Of a DNA stretch of 64,000 nt, positions 1 through 7,871 are shown piece by piece. The position numbers were made by a program, and so were the translations under genes. Under the pieces are notes generated by a model, which saw nothing but the letters and a program-made list of their open reading frames with translations, ran no database searches and was not told the DNA's origin. This DNA is from Actinocatenispora thailandica (lineage in GTDB: Bacteria > Actinomycetota > Actinomycetes > Mycobacteriales > Micromonosporaceae). The stretch's first letter is position 1. Every line of letters starts with the position of its first letter. The stretch lies in NCBI RefSeq assembly GCF_016865425.1, contig NZ_AP023355.1:186001-250000 (forward strand), in the 5' to 3' direction.

Positions 1-2
1 CA

Positions 3-1079
3 GTCGCACCACGGGTCGTGCTCGTCACGGGTGTCAGCAGGTACTTCGCGGCGCAGGTCGCTGCCCGGCTCGCTGCCGACCCCCGGGTCGACCGGGTCGT
101 CGGCGTGGATGAGACCGAACCGACCGGGGTGGCCGCGAGCCTGCTGCCCGCGGTCGACTACCGCCGAGCCGACATCAGCAGTCCGGGCATCGCCCGGCTG
201 GTGACCGACGCCGGCGTCGACACGGTGCTTCATCTCGCGGTGGTCGCCGGACCGACCGGCGCCGGCGGCCGAGACGCGATGAAAGAGCTGAACGTCATCG
301 GTACGTTGCAGCTGCTCTCGGCCTGCCAGCACGCGCCGACGGTCCGCCGGCTGGTGGTCCGCTCGTCCACCGCCGCGTACGGCGCGTCGCCGCGCGATCC
401 GGCGATCTTCACCGAGCGGACCGCGTTGCGCGCGATGCCGCGCGGCGGGTACGCCAAGGACGTCGTGGAGATCGAGGGGTACGTGCGCGGTTTCCGGCGC
501 CGTCGCCCCGACACGGCGGTGACCGTCTTGCGGTTCGCACCGTTCGTCGGTTCCCGCGCCGACACCATGCTCACCCGGTACTTCTCGCTGCCGGTGGTGC
601 CGACCGTGCTCGGCCACGACCCGCGCATCCAGTTCGTGCACGCCGACGACGCGGTCGAGGTGGCCTGCCGGGCGGCGCGCGAGGACCATTCGGGCGACTT
701 CAACGTGGCCGGGCCGGGCGTGCTGCTGCTGTCCCAGGCCATCCGGCGGGCCGGCCGGGTGCCGTGGCCGATGCCGGACCCGGCGATGACCGCGGTGGCG
801 CAGTTGGCCCGCCGCTCCGGGCTGGTCGACTTCTCGCTCGACCAGCTCGACTTCCTGGTGCACGGCCGGGTGGTGGACGTGCGCCGGCTGATCGACGACT
901 TCGGCTACCGGCCGCGCAGCACGCCGGAGGCGTTCGACGATTTCATCGCCGGGCACGGGATGGGCGCGCCGGTCGACGCCGGCGGCCTGGACGCCGCCGA
1001 GCGGCTGCTTCGCACCGGCGGCCGGGCCGTACTGTCCGGCCTGCGCTCGGTGTTGTCGGCGAAGGGAGACCGACCGTGA
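3..1079 (+). CDS. NAD-dependent epimerase/dehydratase (SDR family), 5' end cut by window
   Basis: Extended short-chain dehydrogenase/reductase that should bind NAD(P) and act on a sugar-nucleotide-like substrate, which the sequence does not identify. The frame is open to the window edge; a GTG at 18 is possible, but residues before it (reading VAPRV) continue the first beta strand, so the true start is probably upstream. The Rossmann segment LVTGVSRYFAAQVAARL replaces the usual GxxGxxG with a looser glycine pattern. The active-site region has S-T-A-A-Y followed later by Y-A-K-D, fitting the YxxxK pair. It overlaps the acyltransferase at 1076 by four bases (GTGA), so the two are translationally coupled. 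Family assignment is firm; substrate is unknown. Confidence 0.85.
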   Translation, partial: VAPRVVLVTGVSRYFAAQVAARLAADPRVDRVVGVDETEPTGVAASLLPAVDYRRADISSPGIARLVTDAGVDTVLHLAVVAGPTGAGGRDAMKELNVIGTLQLLSACQHAPTVRRLVVRSSTAAYGASPRDPAIFTERTALRAMPRGGYAKDVVEIEGYVRGFRRRRPDTAVTVLRFAPFVGSRADTMLTRYFSLPVVPTVLGHDPRIQFVHADDAVEVACRAAREDHSGDFNVAGPGVLLLSQAIRRAGRVPWPMPDPAMTAVAQLARRSGLVDFSLDQLDFLVHGRVVDVRRLIDDFGYRPRSTPEAFDDFIAGHGMGAPVDAGGLDAAERLLRTGGRAVLSGLRSVLSAKGDRP

Positions 1080-2134
1080 CCGCGGACGAGCCCACCGCGG
1101 CGAGCGAGCGTACCGCGGCCGGCCCGGACGCTGCCCCGCCGGCGCCGACCCCGACGGCTCCCGGCGGCCGCTCCGCTGCCGACGGCGGTGCTGCGCCCGG
1201 TGGCAGTGCCGCCCCCGGTGGTGCTGCGCCCGACGGCAGTGCCGCCCCCGGTGGTGCTGCGCCCGGTGGTGCTGCGCCCGACGGCGGCGCGGGCGAGCCG
1301 GACGTGTGGGAGCGACGGATCGCGGACGGGTTGGCGTTCCTGCGCCGCCGGGTCAGCGGCGACTACCCGGTGGATGACTTCGGCTTCGACCCGGAACTGA
1401 CCGAGCAGTTGCTCGCCCGGGTGCTCCGGCCGCTGTACCGGTCGTGGTTCCGGGTGGAGGTGTCCGGCCTGGAACACGTGCCGGGCGACGGTGCGGCGCT
1501 GCTGGTCGGCAACCACTCCGGGACGATCGCGATGGACAGCATGATGCTGCAGCTGGCGCTGCTGGACGACCATCCGGCACACCGGCACCTGCGGCTGCTC
1601 GGTGCCGACTTCATCTTCCGCACGCCGCTGCTTGCCGAGTTCGCCCGCAAGTCCGGTGCGACGCTGGCATGCAACCCGGACGCGGAGCGGTTGCTGTCCG
1701 ACGGCGAGATCGTCGGGGTGTTCCCGGAGGGCTTCAAGGGCATCGGCAAGCGGTTCACCGACCGGTACAAGCTGCAGCGGTTCGGCCGCGGCGGGTTCGT
1801 GGCCGCCGCGCTGCGGACGAAGACGCCGATCGTGCCGGTGTCGATCGTCGGCGCCGAGGAGATCTACCCGCTGGTGGGCGACATCAAGCCGCTGGCCCGG
1901 CTGCTGGGCATCCCGTACTTCCCGGTCACGCCGTTCTTCCCGTGGCTGGGCCCGCTGGGCGCGGTGCCGTTGCCGAGCAAGTGGCTGATCGAGTGCGGTG
2001 AGCCGATCGACACCTCGGCGCTCGACGCCGATCCGGACGACCCGGCGGCCGTGTTCGGCCTCGCCGACGAGGTGCGCGAGACGATCCAGCAGACCCTGCA
2101 CCGGCTGCTGCTCCGCCGCGGCAGCACCTTCTGA
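1076..2134 (+). CDS. Lysophospholipid acyltransferase family protein (PlsC/LPLAT-like)
   Basis: Membrane-associated acyltransferase predicted to move an acyl chain onto a glycerolipid. Visible family marks are the His block NHSGT with an Asp further on (GTIAMD) and the FPEG block (GVFPEGFKG) that contacts the phosphate. The start is the GTG overlapping the epimerase stop; an upstream extension in the same frame would lie inside the epimerase and is rejected. Residues about 15-75 are a low-complexity stretch of repeated Ala-Pro-Gly-Gly units encoded by imperfect DNA repeats at 1185-1290, so linker length probably varies between strains. The catalytic part starts near residue 85 (the DVWERRIADGL region). 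Length is 352 residues. Substrate specificity cannot be read. Confidence 0.85.
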   Translation: MTADEPTAASERTAAGPDAAPPAPTPTAPGGRSAADGGAAPGGSAAPGGAAPDGSAAPGGAAPGGAAPDGGAGEPDVWERRIADGLAFLRRRVSGDYPVDDFGFDPELTEQLLARVLRPLYRSWFRVEVSGLEHVPGDGAALLVGNHSGTIAMDSMMLQLALLDDHPAHRHLRLLGADFIFRTPLLAEFARKSGATLACNPDAERLLSDGEIVGVFPEGFKGIGKRFTDRYKLQRFGRGGFVAAALRTKTPIVPVSIVGAEEIYPLVGDIKPLARLLGIPYFPVTPFFPWLGPLGAVPLPSKWLIECGEPIDTSALDADPDDPAAVFGLADEVRETIQQTLHRLLLRRGSTF

Positions 2135-2137
2135 TCC

Positions 2138-2300
2138 CGCGCCGGCCGGCGGCAGCCTCTGACCCCGCGCCGGCCGACGCGCCGGCAGCCGCCCCCTGGC
2201 CCGCGCCGCCAGCCGGCGGCAGTCTCTGGCCCTGCGCTGCCGGCCGGCGGCAGTGTCTGGCCCCGCGCTGCCGGCCGGCGGCAGTGTCTGGCCCGCGCCG
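2138..2300 (+). repeat. Degenerate GC-rich tandem repeat behind the acyltransferase
   Basis: At least four imperfect units of about 35-40 bases built on GCCGGCCGGCGGCAGT and GTCTGGCCC follow the stop codon; the last two full units are almost identical. The units can fold on themselves because GCCGGC is self-complementary. They may end transcription between the acyltransferase and the converging TetR gene, but no clean terminator stem with a U-tract is present. Confidence 0.6.
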
Positions 2301-2353
2301 GCCGGCGGGCCGGCAGCCGCCTCCGATCGAGTGCTGACCGGTAGTCGGGCTGG

Positions 2354-2923
2354 TCACCCGGGAGCCAGCCGGGCCCCGACGGTGCGGACCGCGTCGAGCA
2401 GGTCGGTGGAGGTCGGCGCACCGTCCGGATCGACCAGCCACAGGCCGACCACCCCGACCAGCAACGCCTGGTAGAAGGCGCCGATCCGCAGGGCGGTCGC
2501 CTCGTCGGCGGGGTCGGTACCGAAGATCGTGGCCAGTTCCAGGCGGGCCCGCCTGGTCGCCTCGGCGTAGCTGTGCCGCAGCTCGGGTGTGCGCTGCAGG
2601 TGGGCGATCAGCTCGAACTGCACGGCCCACAGCGGGCGGTCCTCGGCGAGGGAAGCGAGCACCCCGGCCCAGGTGCGTTCGAACTGCTCGGCTCCGCCGG
2701 CGCGACCGGCGTCGGCCAGGGTGCCGGCCAGTCGGTCTCCCCACGACTCGATGGCGCGCTGCAGCGCCGCGTCGAGCAGCGCCTCCTTCGAACCGTAGTG
2801 GTAGCCGATCGCGGCCAGGCTGACGCCGGCCGCGGTGGCGATGTCGCGTGCGGTGGTGCGCGCGTAGCCCTTGTCGTACAGGCACTGCGTGGCGCCGTCC
2901 AGCAGCGCTTCCCGGTTTCCCAT
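2354..2923 (-). CDS. TetR family transcriptional regulator
   Basis: 189-residue one-component repressor. The N-terminal helix-turn-helix lies at residues 10-50 (ARDIATAAGVSLAAIGYHYGSKEALLDAAL), with the usual Y-x-x-x-x-K-x-x-L signature. The C-terminal ligand domain has no recognisable specificity. It is divergent from the FAD-monooxygenase at 3026, and the 100-bp gap holds a dyad that covers the monooxygenase promoter. The simplest inference is autoregulation plus repression of the monooxygenase, relieved by its substrate or a related small molecule. Confidence 0.92.
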   Translation of the reverse strand: MGNREALLDGATQCLYDKGYARTTARDIATAAGVSLAAIGYHYGSKEALLDAALQRAIESWGDRLAGTLADAGRAGGAEQFERTWAGVLASLAEDRPLWAVQFELIAHLQRTPELRHSYAEATRRARLELATIFGTDPADEATALRIGAFYQALLVGVVGLWLVDPDGAPTSTDLLDAVRTVGARLAPG

Positions 2924-2946
2924 GCCGGGATCGTAGCAAGCGTGTC

Positions 2947-2971
2947 AGACGAATGTCTTGCACAAACGTCT
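2947..2971. promoter_or_regulatory. Probable TetR operator between regulator and monooxygenase
   Basis: A 25-base imperfect palindrome: AGACG, two free bases, TGT, five central bases, ACA, two free bases, CGTCT. Sixteen of the positions pair symmetrically. It overlaps the -35 element of the monooxygenase promoter, where a repressor would block polymerase. Assignment to the adjacent TetR rests on position only. Confidence 0.6.
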
Positions 2972-2987
2972 TAAACAACTGTATGGT
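2958..2987 (+). promoter_or_regulatory. Probable sigma-70-type promoter of the monooxygenase
   Basis: TTGCAC at 2958-2963, an 18-base spacer and TATGGT at 2982-2987 give a good housekeeping-like promoter. Transcription would begin near 2994, leaving a leader of about 30 bases with AAGGAGC before the ATG at 3026. Confidence 0.55.
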
Positions 2988-3025
2988 TCGGTCATCGACA
3001 TCCCAGCAGCGGCAAGGAGCCTTCG

Positions 3026-4234
3026 ATGACCCAGCGCACCGCGCTCGTCTCCGGCGCCGGCATCGCCGGCCTGACCCTCGCGTACTGGCTGCGCCGGCAC
3101 GGCTGGGCAACCACCGTGGTCGAGCGGTCCGCCGCGCCGCGCACCGGCGGGTACAAGATCGACATTCGCGGTGCCGCGCTCGGCGTGGTCGACCGGATGG
3201 GGCTGCTCCCGCAGATCCGGACGATGACCACCGACGTGCGGGCCGGTGCGATCGTGGACGGCCGCGGTCGCCGGGTGGCGAGCATGGGCGGCGACACGTT
3301 CGGCGGCCGGCAGGGCCCCGACACCGAGATCCGGCGCGGCGACCTGCTCCGGCTGCTGACCGACACCGCCGGCGTCGACTGCCGGTACTCCGACGCCATC
3401 GCCGCGCTCGACCAGGACGACGACGGCGTCGCGGTGCGGTTCGCCAGCGGCCGCACCGGCCGGTACGACGTGGTCGTCGGCGCGGACGGCCTGCACTCGG
3501 CGACCCGCCGGCTCGCGTTCGGCCCCGAGGACCGGTACGTGCGGCCGATGGGCTACCACGTCTGCGTCTACCGGGTGCCGGACACGCTCGGACTCGACCG
3601 CGAGGAGGTGACCTACGTCGCGCCGGGGCGCACCGCGCTCGTCTACCGCACCGCGCACGACGCCGGCGCCACCGCGATGTTCCTGTTCGAGGGCGCACCG
3701 GCCGGCCGGATGACGGCCGAGGCGCAGCGCCGGTTGCTCGCCGAGACGTACGCGACCGACGGGTGGCGGGTGCCGGCGCTGCTGTCCGCCGCGGCCGACG
3801 CGCCGGACTTCTACTTCGACACGATGGCGCAGGTGCATGCCGACCGCTGGTCGACCGGACGGGTCGCGCTGGTCGGCGACGCCGGCTACGCCGCATCATC
3901 CGCGTCCGGCCAGGGCACCAGCCTCGCACTCGTCGGCGGGTACGTGCTGGCCCGGGAGCTGGCCGCGGCCACCGACCACCGCACCGCCTTCGACCGGTAC
4001 GAGCGGCGGATGCGGCCGTTCGTCGAGGTCAACCAGAAGCTCGGCCCGGCGAACGTGCGCCGGATGGTGCTGCGCACCGAGCGGCAGGTGCGGATGTCGA
4101 TGCGGATGCTCGGACTGATCGGCCGGCTGCCCGGCCACGACCGGCTCTTCGCCGCCGCGCTGGCGCCGATCCACCGCGCCGCGACCGCGATCACCCTGGA
4201 CGACGCGCCGGCCGCCCCGGCGACCGTGTCCTGA
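3026..4234 (+). CDS. FAD-dependent monooxygenase (PHBH/aromatic hydroxylase type)
   Basis: 402-residue group A flavoprotein monooxygenase. It has an N-terminal FAD-binding Rossmann motif (SGAGIAGLTLAYWLRRHG, residues 8-25), the middle motif VVGADGLHSATRR (the DG motif contacting FAD and NADPH) and the second FAD motif VALVGDAGYAASSASGQGTSLAL near residue 285. These enzymes hydroxylate or epoxidise small organic molecules with NAD(P)H and oxygen; similar proteins act on tetracycline-like and polyketide substrates. The actual substrate is unknown. A consensus ribosome site precedes the ATG. Control by the divergent TetR is inferred from the shared promoter region. Confidence 0.9.
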   Translation: MTQRTALVSGAGIAGLTLAYWLRRHGWATTVVERSAAPRTGGYKIDIRGAALGVVDRMGLLPQIRTMTTDVRAGAIVDGRGRRVASMGGDTFGGRQGPDTEIRRGDLLRLLTDTAGVDCRYSDAIAALDQDDDGVAVRFASGRTGRYDVVVGADGLHSATRRLAFGPEDRYVRPMGYHVCVYRVPDTLGLDREEVTYVAPGRTALVYRTAHDAGATAMFLFEGAPAGRMTAEAQRRLLAETYATDGWRVPALLSAAADAPDFYFDTMAQVHADRWSTGRVALVGDAGYAASSASGQGTSLALVGGYVLARELAAATDHRTAFDRYERRMRPFVEVNQKLGPANVRRMVLRTERQVRMSMRMLGLIGRLPGHDRLFAAALAPIHRAATAITLDDAPAAPATVS

Positions 4235-4267
4235 ACCGCACCGGCGTCCTGCCGGCGGAGCGGCCGA

Positions 4268-5182
4268 TCAGCGCCGGCGCCGGTGGTACGCGTAGCCGAC
4301 GCTGACCGCGAGCGCCGCCGCCATCGGCAGCGCGTACCGGGCGGCGCGGCGACCGGTCCGGAAGTCGTGCACCTCCCAGCCGCGGATCCGGGCCAGCCGC
4401 CGCAGCGGCGGGTCCGGGTTGATCGCCACCGCGCTGCCCGCCGCCGTCAGCATCGGCAGGTCGTTGATCGAGTCGCTGTACGCCACGCAGCGTTCGAGGT
4501 CGAGGCCCTCGCGTTCGGCGAGCGCCCGGATCGCCTCCGCCTTCGCGCGGCCGTGCAGGATGTCGCCGACCAGCCGGCCGGTGTACACCCCGTTGCGGGT
4601 CTCGGCGACCGTGCCGAGCGCGCCGGACAGTCCGAGCCGGCGGGCGAGCAGCCGGGCCAGCTCGACCGGCGCCGCGGTGACCAGGTAGACCCGCTGCCCG
4701 GCGTCCAGGTGCAGCTGGGCGAACGCCCGGGTGCCGGACCAGATCCGGGCCGCGAGCAGTTCGTCGTAGATCTGCTCGCCGTGGGTCACGATCTCGTCGA
4801 CCCGGCGGCCGGCGACGAAGGCCAGCGCACTGTCCCGCGCGCTCGCGATGTCGTCGGGGTCCTCGCTGCTGGTGGCCCGGAACTTGAGCTGCTTCCAGGC
4901 GAAGCCGACCATGTCCCGGGTGGTGAAGTAGTCGTGCGCGGCCAACCCGCGGGCGAACCAGAAGATCGACGCGCCGCGCAGCAGCGTGTTGTCCACGTCG
5001 AAGAACGCCGCGGCGGTCGGATCCGGCACCGCGGGGTGCCGGTGCACCGGGGCCAGCGTCGCGACCGCGCCCGGATCGGCCGGGCCGAGGTCCGCCGCGT
5101 GCGCCGCGCTGGCCACCCCGGCGACCCTCGCCCGCGCCGACAGCCGTTGCCGCCGACGACGTAGCCGGGCAAACACGTCCAC
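4268..5182 (-). CDS. HAD-IB family phosphatase with C-terminal membrane anchor
   Basis: 304-residue SerB-like haloacid dehalogenase phosphatase. Motif I is FFDVDNTLLRG, with the nucleophile Asp and the general-acid Asp two residues on; motif II is in LVTAAPVE; motif III is the Lys in GRAKAEA with SDSINDLPML as the Mg-binding acidic loop. The extreme C-terminus is a hydrophobic stretch (YALPMAAALAVSVGYAY) followed by Arg residues, fitting a tail anchor with its catalytic domain in the cytoplasm. I chose the GTG at 5182 because residues further upstream look like antisense translation. A paralogue of the same layout lies at 33951-35009. Substrate unknown. Confidence 0.85.
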   Translation of the reverse strand: MDVFARLRRRRQRLSARARVAGVASAAHAADLGPADPGAVATLAPVHRHPAVPDPTAAAFFDVDNTLLRGASIFWFARGLAAHDYFTTRDMVGFAWKQLKFRATSSEDPDDIASARDSALAFVAGRRVDEIVTHGEQIYDELLAARIWSGTRAFAQLHLDAGQRVYLVTAAPVELARLLARRLGLSGALGTVAETRNGVYTGRLVGDILHGRAKAEAIRALAEREGLDLERCVAYSDSINDLPMLTAAGSAVAINPDPPLRRLARIRGWEVHDFRTGRRAARYALPMAAALAVSVGYAYHRRRR

Positions 5183-5214
5183 CCGTCGAGCGTATCGGCC
5201 CCGGCGCCGCTCGG

Positions 5215-6393
5215 TCAGAGCAGCCCGCCGAGGATCTTGCCGATCGTCCCGAGAAGGCCACCGCCGCCCGAATCGCTGGACGACGGGCTCGGCGCTGGTG
5301 AGCCGCTCTCGCTGGACGACGGCGCACCCGAACCGGACGGCGAGCCGGACGCGCTCGGCGACGGCGAGGCGCTGGACTTCCCGCTCGGGCTCGTCTCCGC
5401 CGGCGGCCGACCGCTCTGCCGGCCGGACCCCTGGCCGGTGCCGGACGGGTCGGGCTTCGCCCCCGGCAGCGCCGCGCAACTCTGCGGTACCGGGCCGAGC
5501 GCGTCCCGCTTGACCGACTTGCCGGTGGTGCACAGCAGCAGCCGGCGCAGTTCGGTGGACCGCTGCCGGACCTGGTCGACCAGCTCCAGCGAGTGCTGCG
5601 CCCGGTCGTGCGACGAGCCGGTCAGCCGGCCCGCCAGCCGGGCGACCACTGGACGCTGGGCCGCCGTGAACGCGTCGACCTGGTCCAGCGCGGCGGCGCT
5701 GCGGTCGTGTACCGCGGTGGAGTCGAGCAGGCTGACGCCCTGCCTGGTCTCCCGGTCCATGTCGCCGAGCACCCGGGACAGCTCCGCCGGGTCGTCGCTG
5801 ACCGCGCCGGCCTCACCGGACCGGGTGCGGGCGAACTGCAGGTAGAGCTGGCCGGAGTTGCTGTCCGAACCGGCCAGCGCGATCTGGGCCCGCTCGGTGG
5901 AGCGCTTCACGTTGTAGAGCGCGTCGCCGGGCACCGCGGAGGTACTGGCCGCGGCGACCCCGGAGATGCCGAGCGCGCCGGCGACCACGCCGCCGATCAC
6001 GATCAGGCGTACCTTCGGCCGCCGGTTCGGCGGCACCGCGTGCCGGGTGGGCCGCGGCGTGCCGTGCGTGCGCACGCTGGTGTCGGTGTCCGCTTCGGCG
6101 TCGGCGCGAGCGGCCCCGATGCCGTGGATGGCCGCATCGGCGAGCAACCGCCGGCGGATGTCCGCCTTGGCGTCGGTGTCCATCCGGTGGCTGCGTTCGA
6201 ACGTACTGGCCTGTGCGGAAACTTCTCGGCCCACCCGCACCAGAAGTGCGAGTGTGTCGTCCTCGTCGCGAGTATGGTGACCAGCACGGGCCTGGTGATG
6301 CCCGGCCTGTCGTTCGGCGTCGTCGTGGTCGGGCAGGTCGTCCGCCACGAGCTGCGCGAAGCGTTCGGTCCGCCGGCGCAGGAACAGCCTCAT
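5215..6393 (-). CDS. rsbN: DUF5667 domain membrane protein, probable anti-sigma factor for BldN
   Basis: 392-residue protein. The N-terminal cytoplasmic part is about 120 residues long. One membrane helix (VRLIVIGGVVAGALGISGVAAAS) is followed by the extracytoplasmic DUF5667 region (PGDALYNVKRSTERAQIAL), a pair of Cys residues (LLLCTT and QSCAA) and a Pro/Ser/Gly-rich tail. A gene like this directly downstream of a BldN-type sigma factor occupies the place of Streptomyces rsbN, whose product holds BldN inactive; assignment is by position and layout, not by residue-level match. The ATG at 6393 is chosen because AAGGAGG at 6405-6411 overlaps the alternative GTG at 6405 and so cannot serve it. 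Confidence 0.75.
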   Translation of the reverse strand: MRLFLRRRTERFAQLVADDLPDHDDAERQAGHHQARAGHHTRDEDDTLALLVRVGREVSAQASTFERSHRMDTDAKADIRRRLLADAAIHGIGAARADAEADTDTSVRTHGTPRPTRHAVPPNRRPKVRLIVIGGVVAGALGISGVAAASTSAVPGDALYNVKRSTERAQIALAGSDSNSGQLYLQFARTRSGEAGAVSDDPAELSRVLGDMDRETRQGVSLLDSTAVHDRSAAALDQVDAFTAAQRPVVARLAGRLTGSSHDRAQHSLELVDQVRQRSTELRRLLLCTTGKSVKRDALGPVPQSCAALPGAKPDPSGTGQGSGRQSGRPPAETSPSGKSSASPSPSASGSPSGSGAPSSSESGSPAPSPSSSDSGGGGLLGTIGKILGGLL

Positions 6394-6498
6394 CGCCGCG
6401 CGCACCTCCTTCCGTCTCGCGGCACGCCGAGCCTCCGGCGGCGCCGGTCGGCCAGGCAGCCTTGGGTGCGTTGTCGCACACCGTCGACCCCGTCTGGA

Positions 6499-6527
6499 CC
6501 AACGCGTACTGCCGGGACCGGGTTACG
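6499..6527 (-). promoter_or_regulatory. Candidate BldN-dependent promoter in front of the anti-sigma gene
   Basis: On the minus strand the -35 is CGTAAC (6527-6522), followed by a 17-base spacer and CGTTGG (6504-6499). The promoter class I recall for Streptomyces BldN is CGTAAC, 16 bases, CGTTGA, so eleven of twelve core bases match with one extra spacer base. It lies about 105 bases upstream of the 6393 start, inside an unusually long 258-base gap between bldN and this gene. Confidence 0.55.
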
Positions 6528-6651
6528 CCCGGCCATCCTGACATGCCGCGAGTCAGGTAAGAAGCCCCGTCCGGGTGTCAACGGCCGCAACCGCCACCGA
6601 CCCGCCCCGAACCGGGCGGTGGCGACCCGCAGACCCTGGCGTTCGGGCTGC

Positions 6652-7497
6652 TCAGGGAGTGAATCCCTCGGGCAGGAGGCGGGCCAGCGACCGCACCGCG
6701 CGGTACTGCAGCGCCTTGATCGCACCCTCGTTCTTGCCCATCGTGCGGGCGGTTTCGGCCACCGAGAAACTTTGCAGGAACCGGAGAACGATACATTCCT
6801 GTTGTTCCGGGTTGAGCCGCTTGACCGCCTCCAGCAACGTCTGGTTGGTCAGCTTGTCGACGACCGCAGCCTCTGGGCTGCCCTCCGGTCCGCGGTCCGG
6901 GCTGTCCGCGTCGAGCACCTCGGCGGTGGACACCTCCAGCCGGTACCGGCCGGACTTGAAGTGGTCGGCGACCAGGTTGCGGGCGATGGTGACCAGCCAG
7001 GCGCCGAGGTCGCGGCCCTGCCAGGTGAAGCTGCCGATGCGCCGCAGCGCCCGCAGGAACGTCTCGGAGGTGAGGTCCTCGGCGAGTTGCCGGGTGCTCA
7101 CCCGGAAGTAGATGAACCGGAACACGGTGTCCACGTACCGGTCGTAGATGAGGCCGAAGGCCTCGGTGTCGCCGGCCTGCGCGCGCTGGACCAGTCGCCA
7201 GACGTCGGTGGCCGATTCGGGGACCTGGTCCGGCGGCGGGGTGTCCGGGGCCGGGGTGGGCGTCGCCGGCTCGACCCGGGTGATCGACTGGGTGGGCGCG
7301 TCGTCCCCGCCGCGCTGCCGGGTGTGTGGCCGCGGCTGCGGCTTGGTCCGGGTGGCGGCGCGCAGCGCCTGGCCGGCGCGGGCCGCGAGGGAACCGTTCT
7401 TGTTCTCGGTCCGGTCCGCCACCAGCGTGCGTAAGGCGTGCAGTCCGGCGGCGGGGTCCGCGCCGTCGAACGGCGCGGACAGGCTGGCCGCGCTCAC
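6652..7497 (-). CDS. bldN: ECF RNA polymerase sigma factor of the BldN/AdsA type
   Basis: 281-residue sigma factor. A disordered N-terminal extension of about 95 residues, rich in Pro and Thr, precedes sigma region 2 (AFGLIYDRYVDTVFRFIYFRV, then EDLTSETFLRALRRIG and FTWQGRDLGAWLVTIARN) and region 4 (LNPEQQECIVLRFLQSFSVAE, MGKNEGAIKALQYRAVRSL). The core follows the Streptomyces BldN sequence almost residue for residue as I remember it, and the N-terminal extension is also typical of BldN. In Streptomyces it drives genes of aerial growth. The GTG at 7497 has GAAGGG eight bases upstream; an earlier GTG at 7506 overlaps that ribosome site and is rejected. The neighbouring DUF5667 gene fits a cognate anti-sigma factor. 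Confidence 0.88.
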   Translation of the reverse strand: MSAASLSAPFDGADPAAGLHALRTLVADRTENKNGSLAARAGQALRAATRTKPQPRPHTRQRGGDDAPTQSITRVEPATPTPAPDTPPPDQVPESATDVWRLVQRAQAGDTEAFGLIYDRYVDTVFRFIYFRVSTRQLAEDLTSETFLRALRRIGSFTWQGRDLGAWLVTIARNLVADHFKSGRYRLEVSTAEVLDADSPDRGPEGSPEAAVVDKLTNQTLLEAVKRLNPEQQECIVLRFLQSFSVAETARTMGKNEGAIKALQYRAVRSLARLLPEGFTP

Positions 7498-7871
7498 CGG
7501 TGCCACCCTTCGTGGCGGCGCACACCGTATCGATGGGCGCTGCCAGGCGTTATGGGGTAACAGAGCGGTGCTTCGACGGGCACTTGCGGCCTCCTCGGGC
7601 GAGGGGTGTCGGTTCCCAAGGCTCAGTGTTGGACGGCCAAGTGATGATAAGGCCGGACATCACACTGATGTGTGTACTCGACTACTACGAGCAACAGTGT
7701 GTCGGGGTCCCTACCGCCAGTGACGGACATCCTGTCCGTCTGTGCGAAACGAATTTGTCGTGAGCAAGTTTCACTTCGCACCTTGTCGGCCGAGCGTGCC
7801 GAACACTGTCCTGCCGCACCCGGAAACGATACTCGGCATCGTGCGTCGGGGTGTGTCCCGCCGCAACAGGT
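7498..7871. other. Gene-free region between bldN and the acyl-CoA ligase
   Basis: This 374-base divergent gap is less GC-rich than its surroundings and should carry both promoters. It contains the possible BldD-type half-sites listed separately, and an A/T-richer stretch around 7640-7775 that includes AGTGACGG and TTTCACTT. No open frame with codon bias was seen and no promoter pair could be assigned with confidence. Confidence 0.5.
7640..7664. promoter_or_regulatory. Possible BldD-type operator upstream of bldN
   Basis: AGTGA at 7640-7644 and TCACA at 7660-7664 form an inverted pair of half-sites. BldD represses bldN in Streptomyces and binds inverted AGTGA/TCACC half-sites with variable spacing. 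The site is about 145 bases upstream of the bldN start. The half-sites are short, so chance occurrence is quite possible. Confidence 0.3.

Noticed and set aside
1926-3929. Very long minus-strand open frame over the TetR and monooxygenase genes
   Set aside because: Arg/Pro-rich shadow translation typical of 72% GC DNA; the other-frame genes have clear domains.
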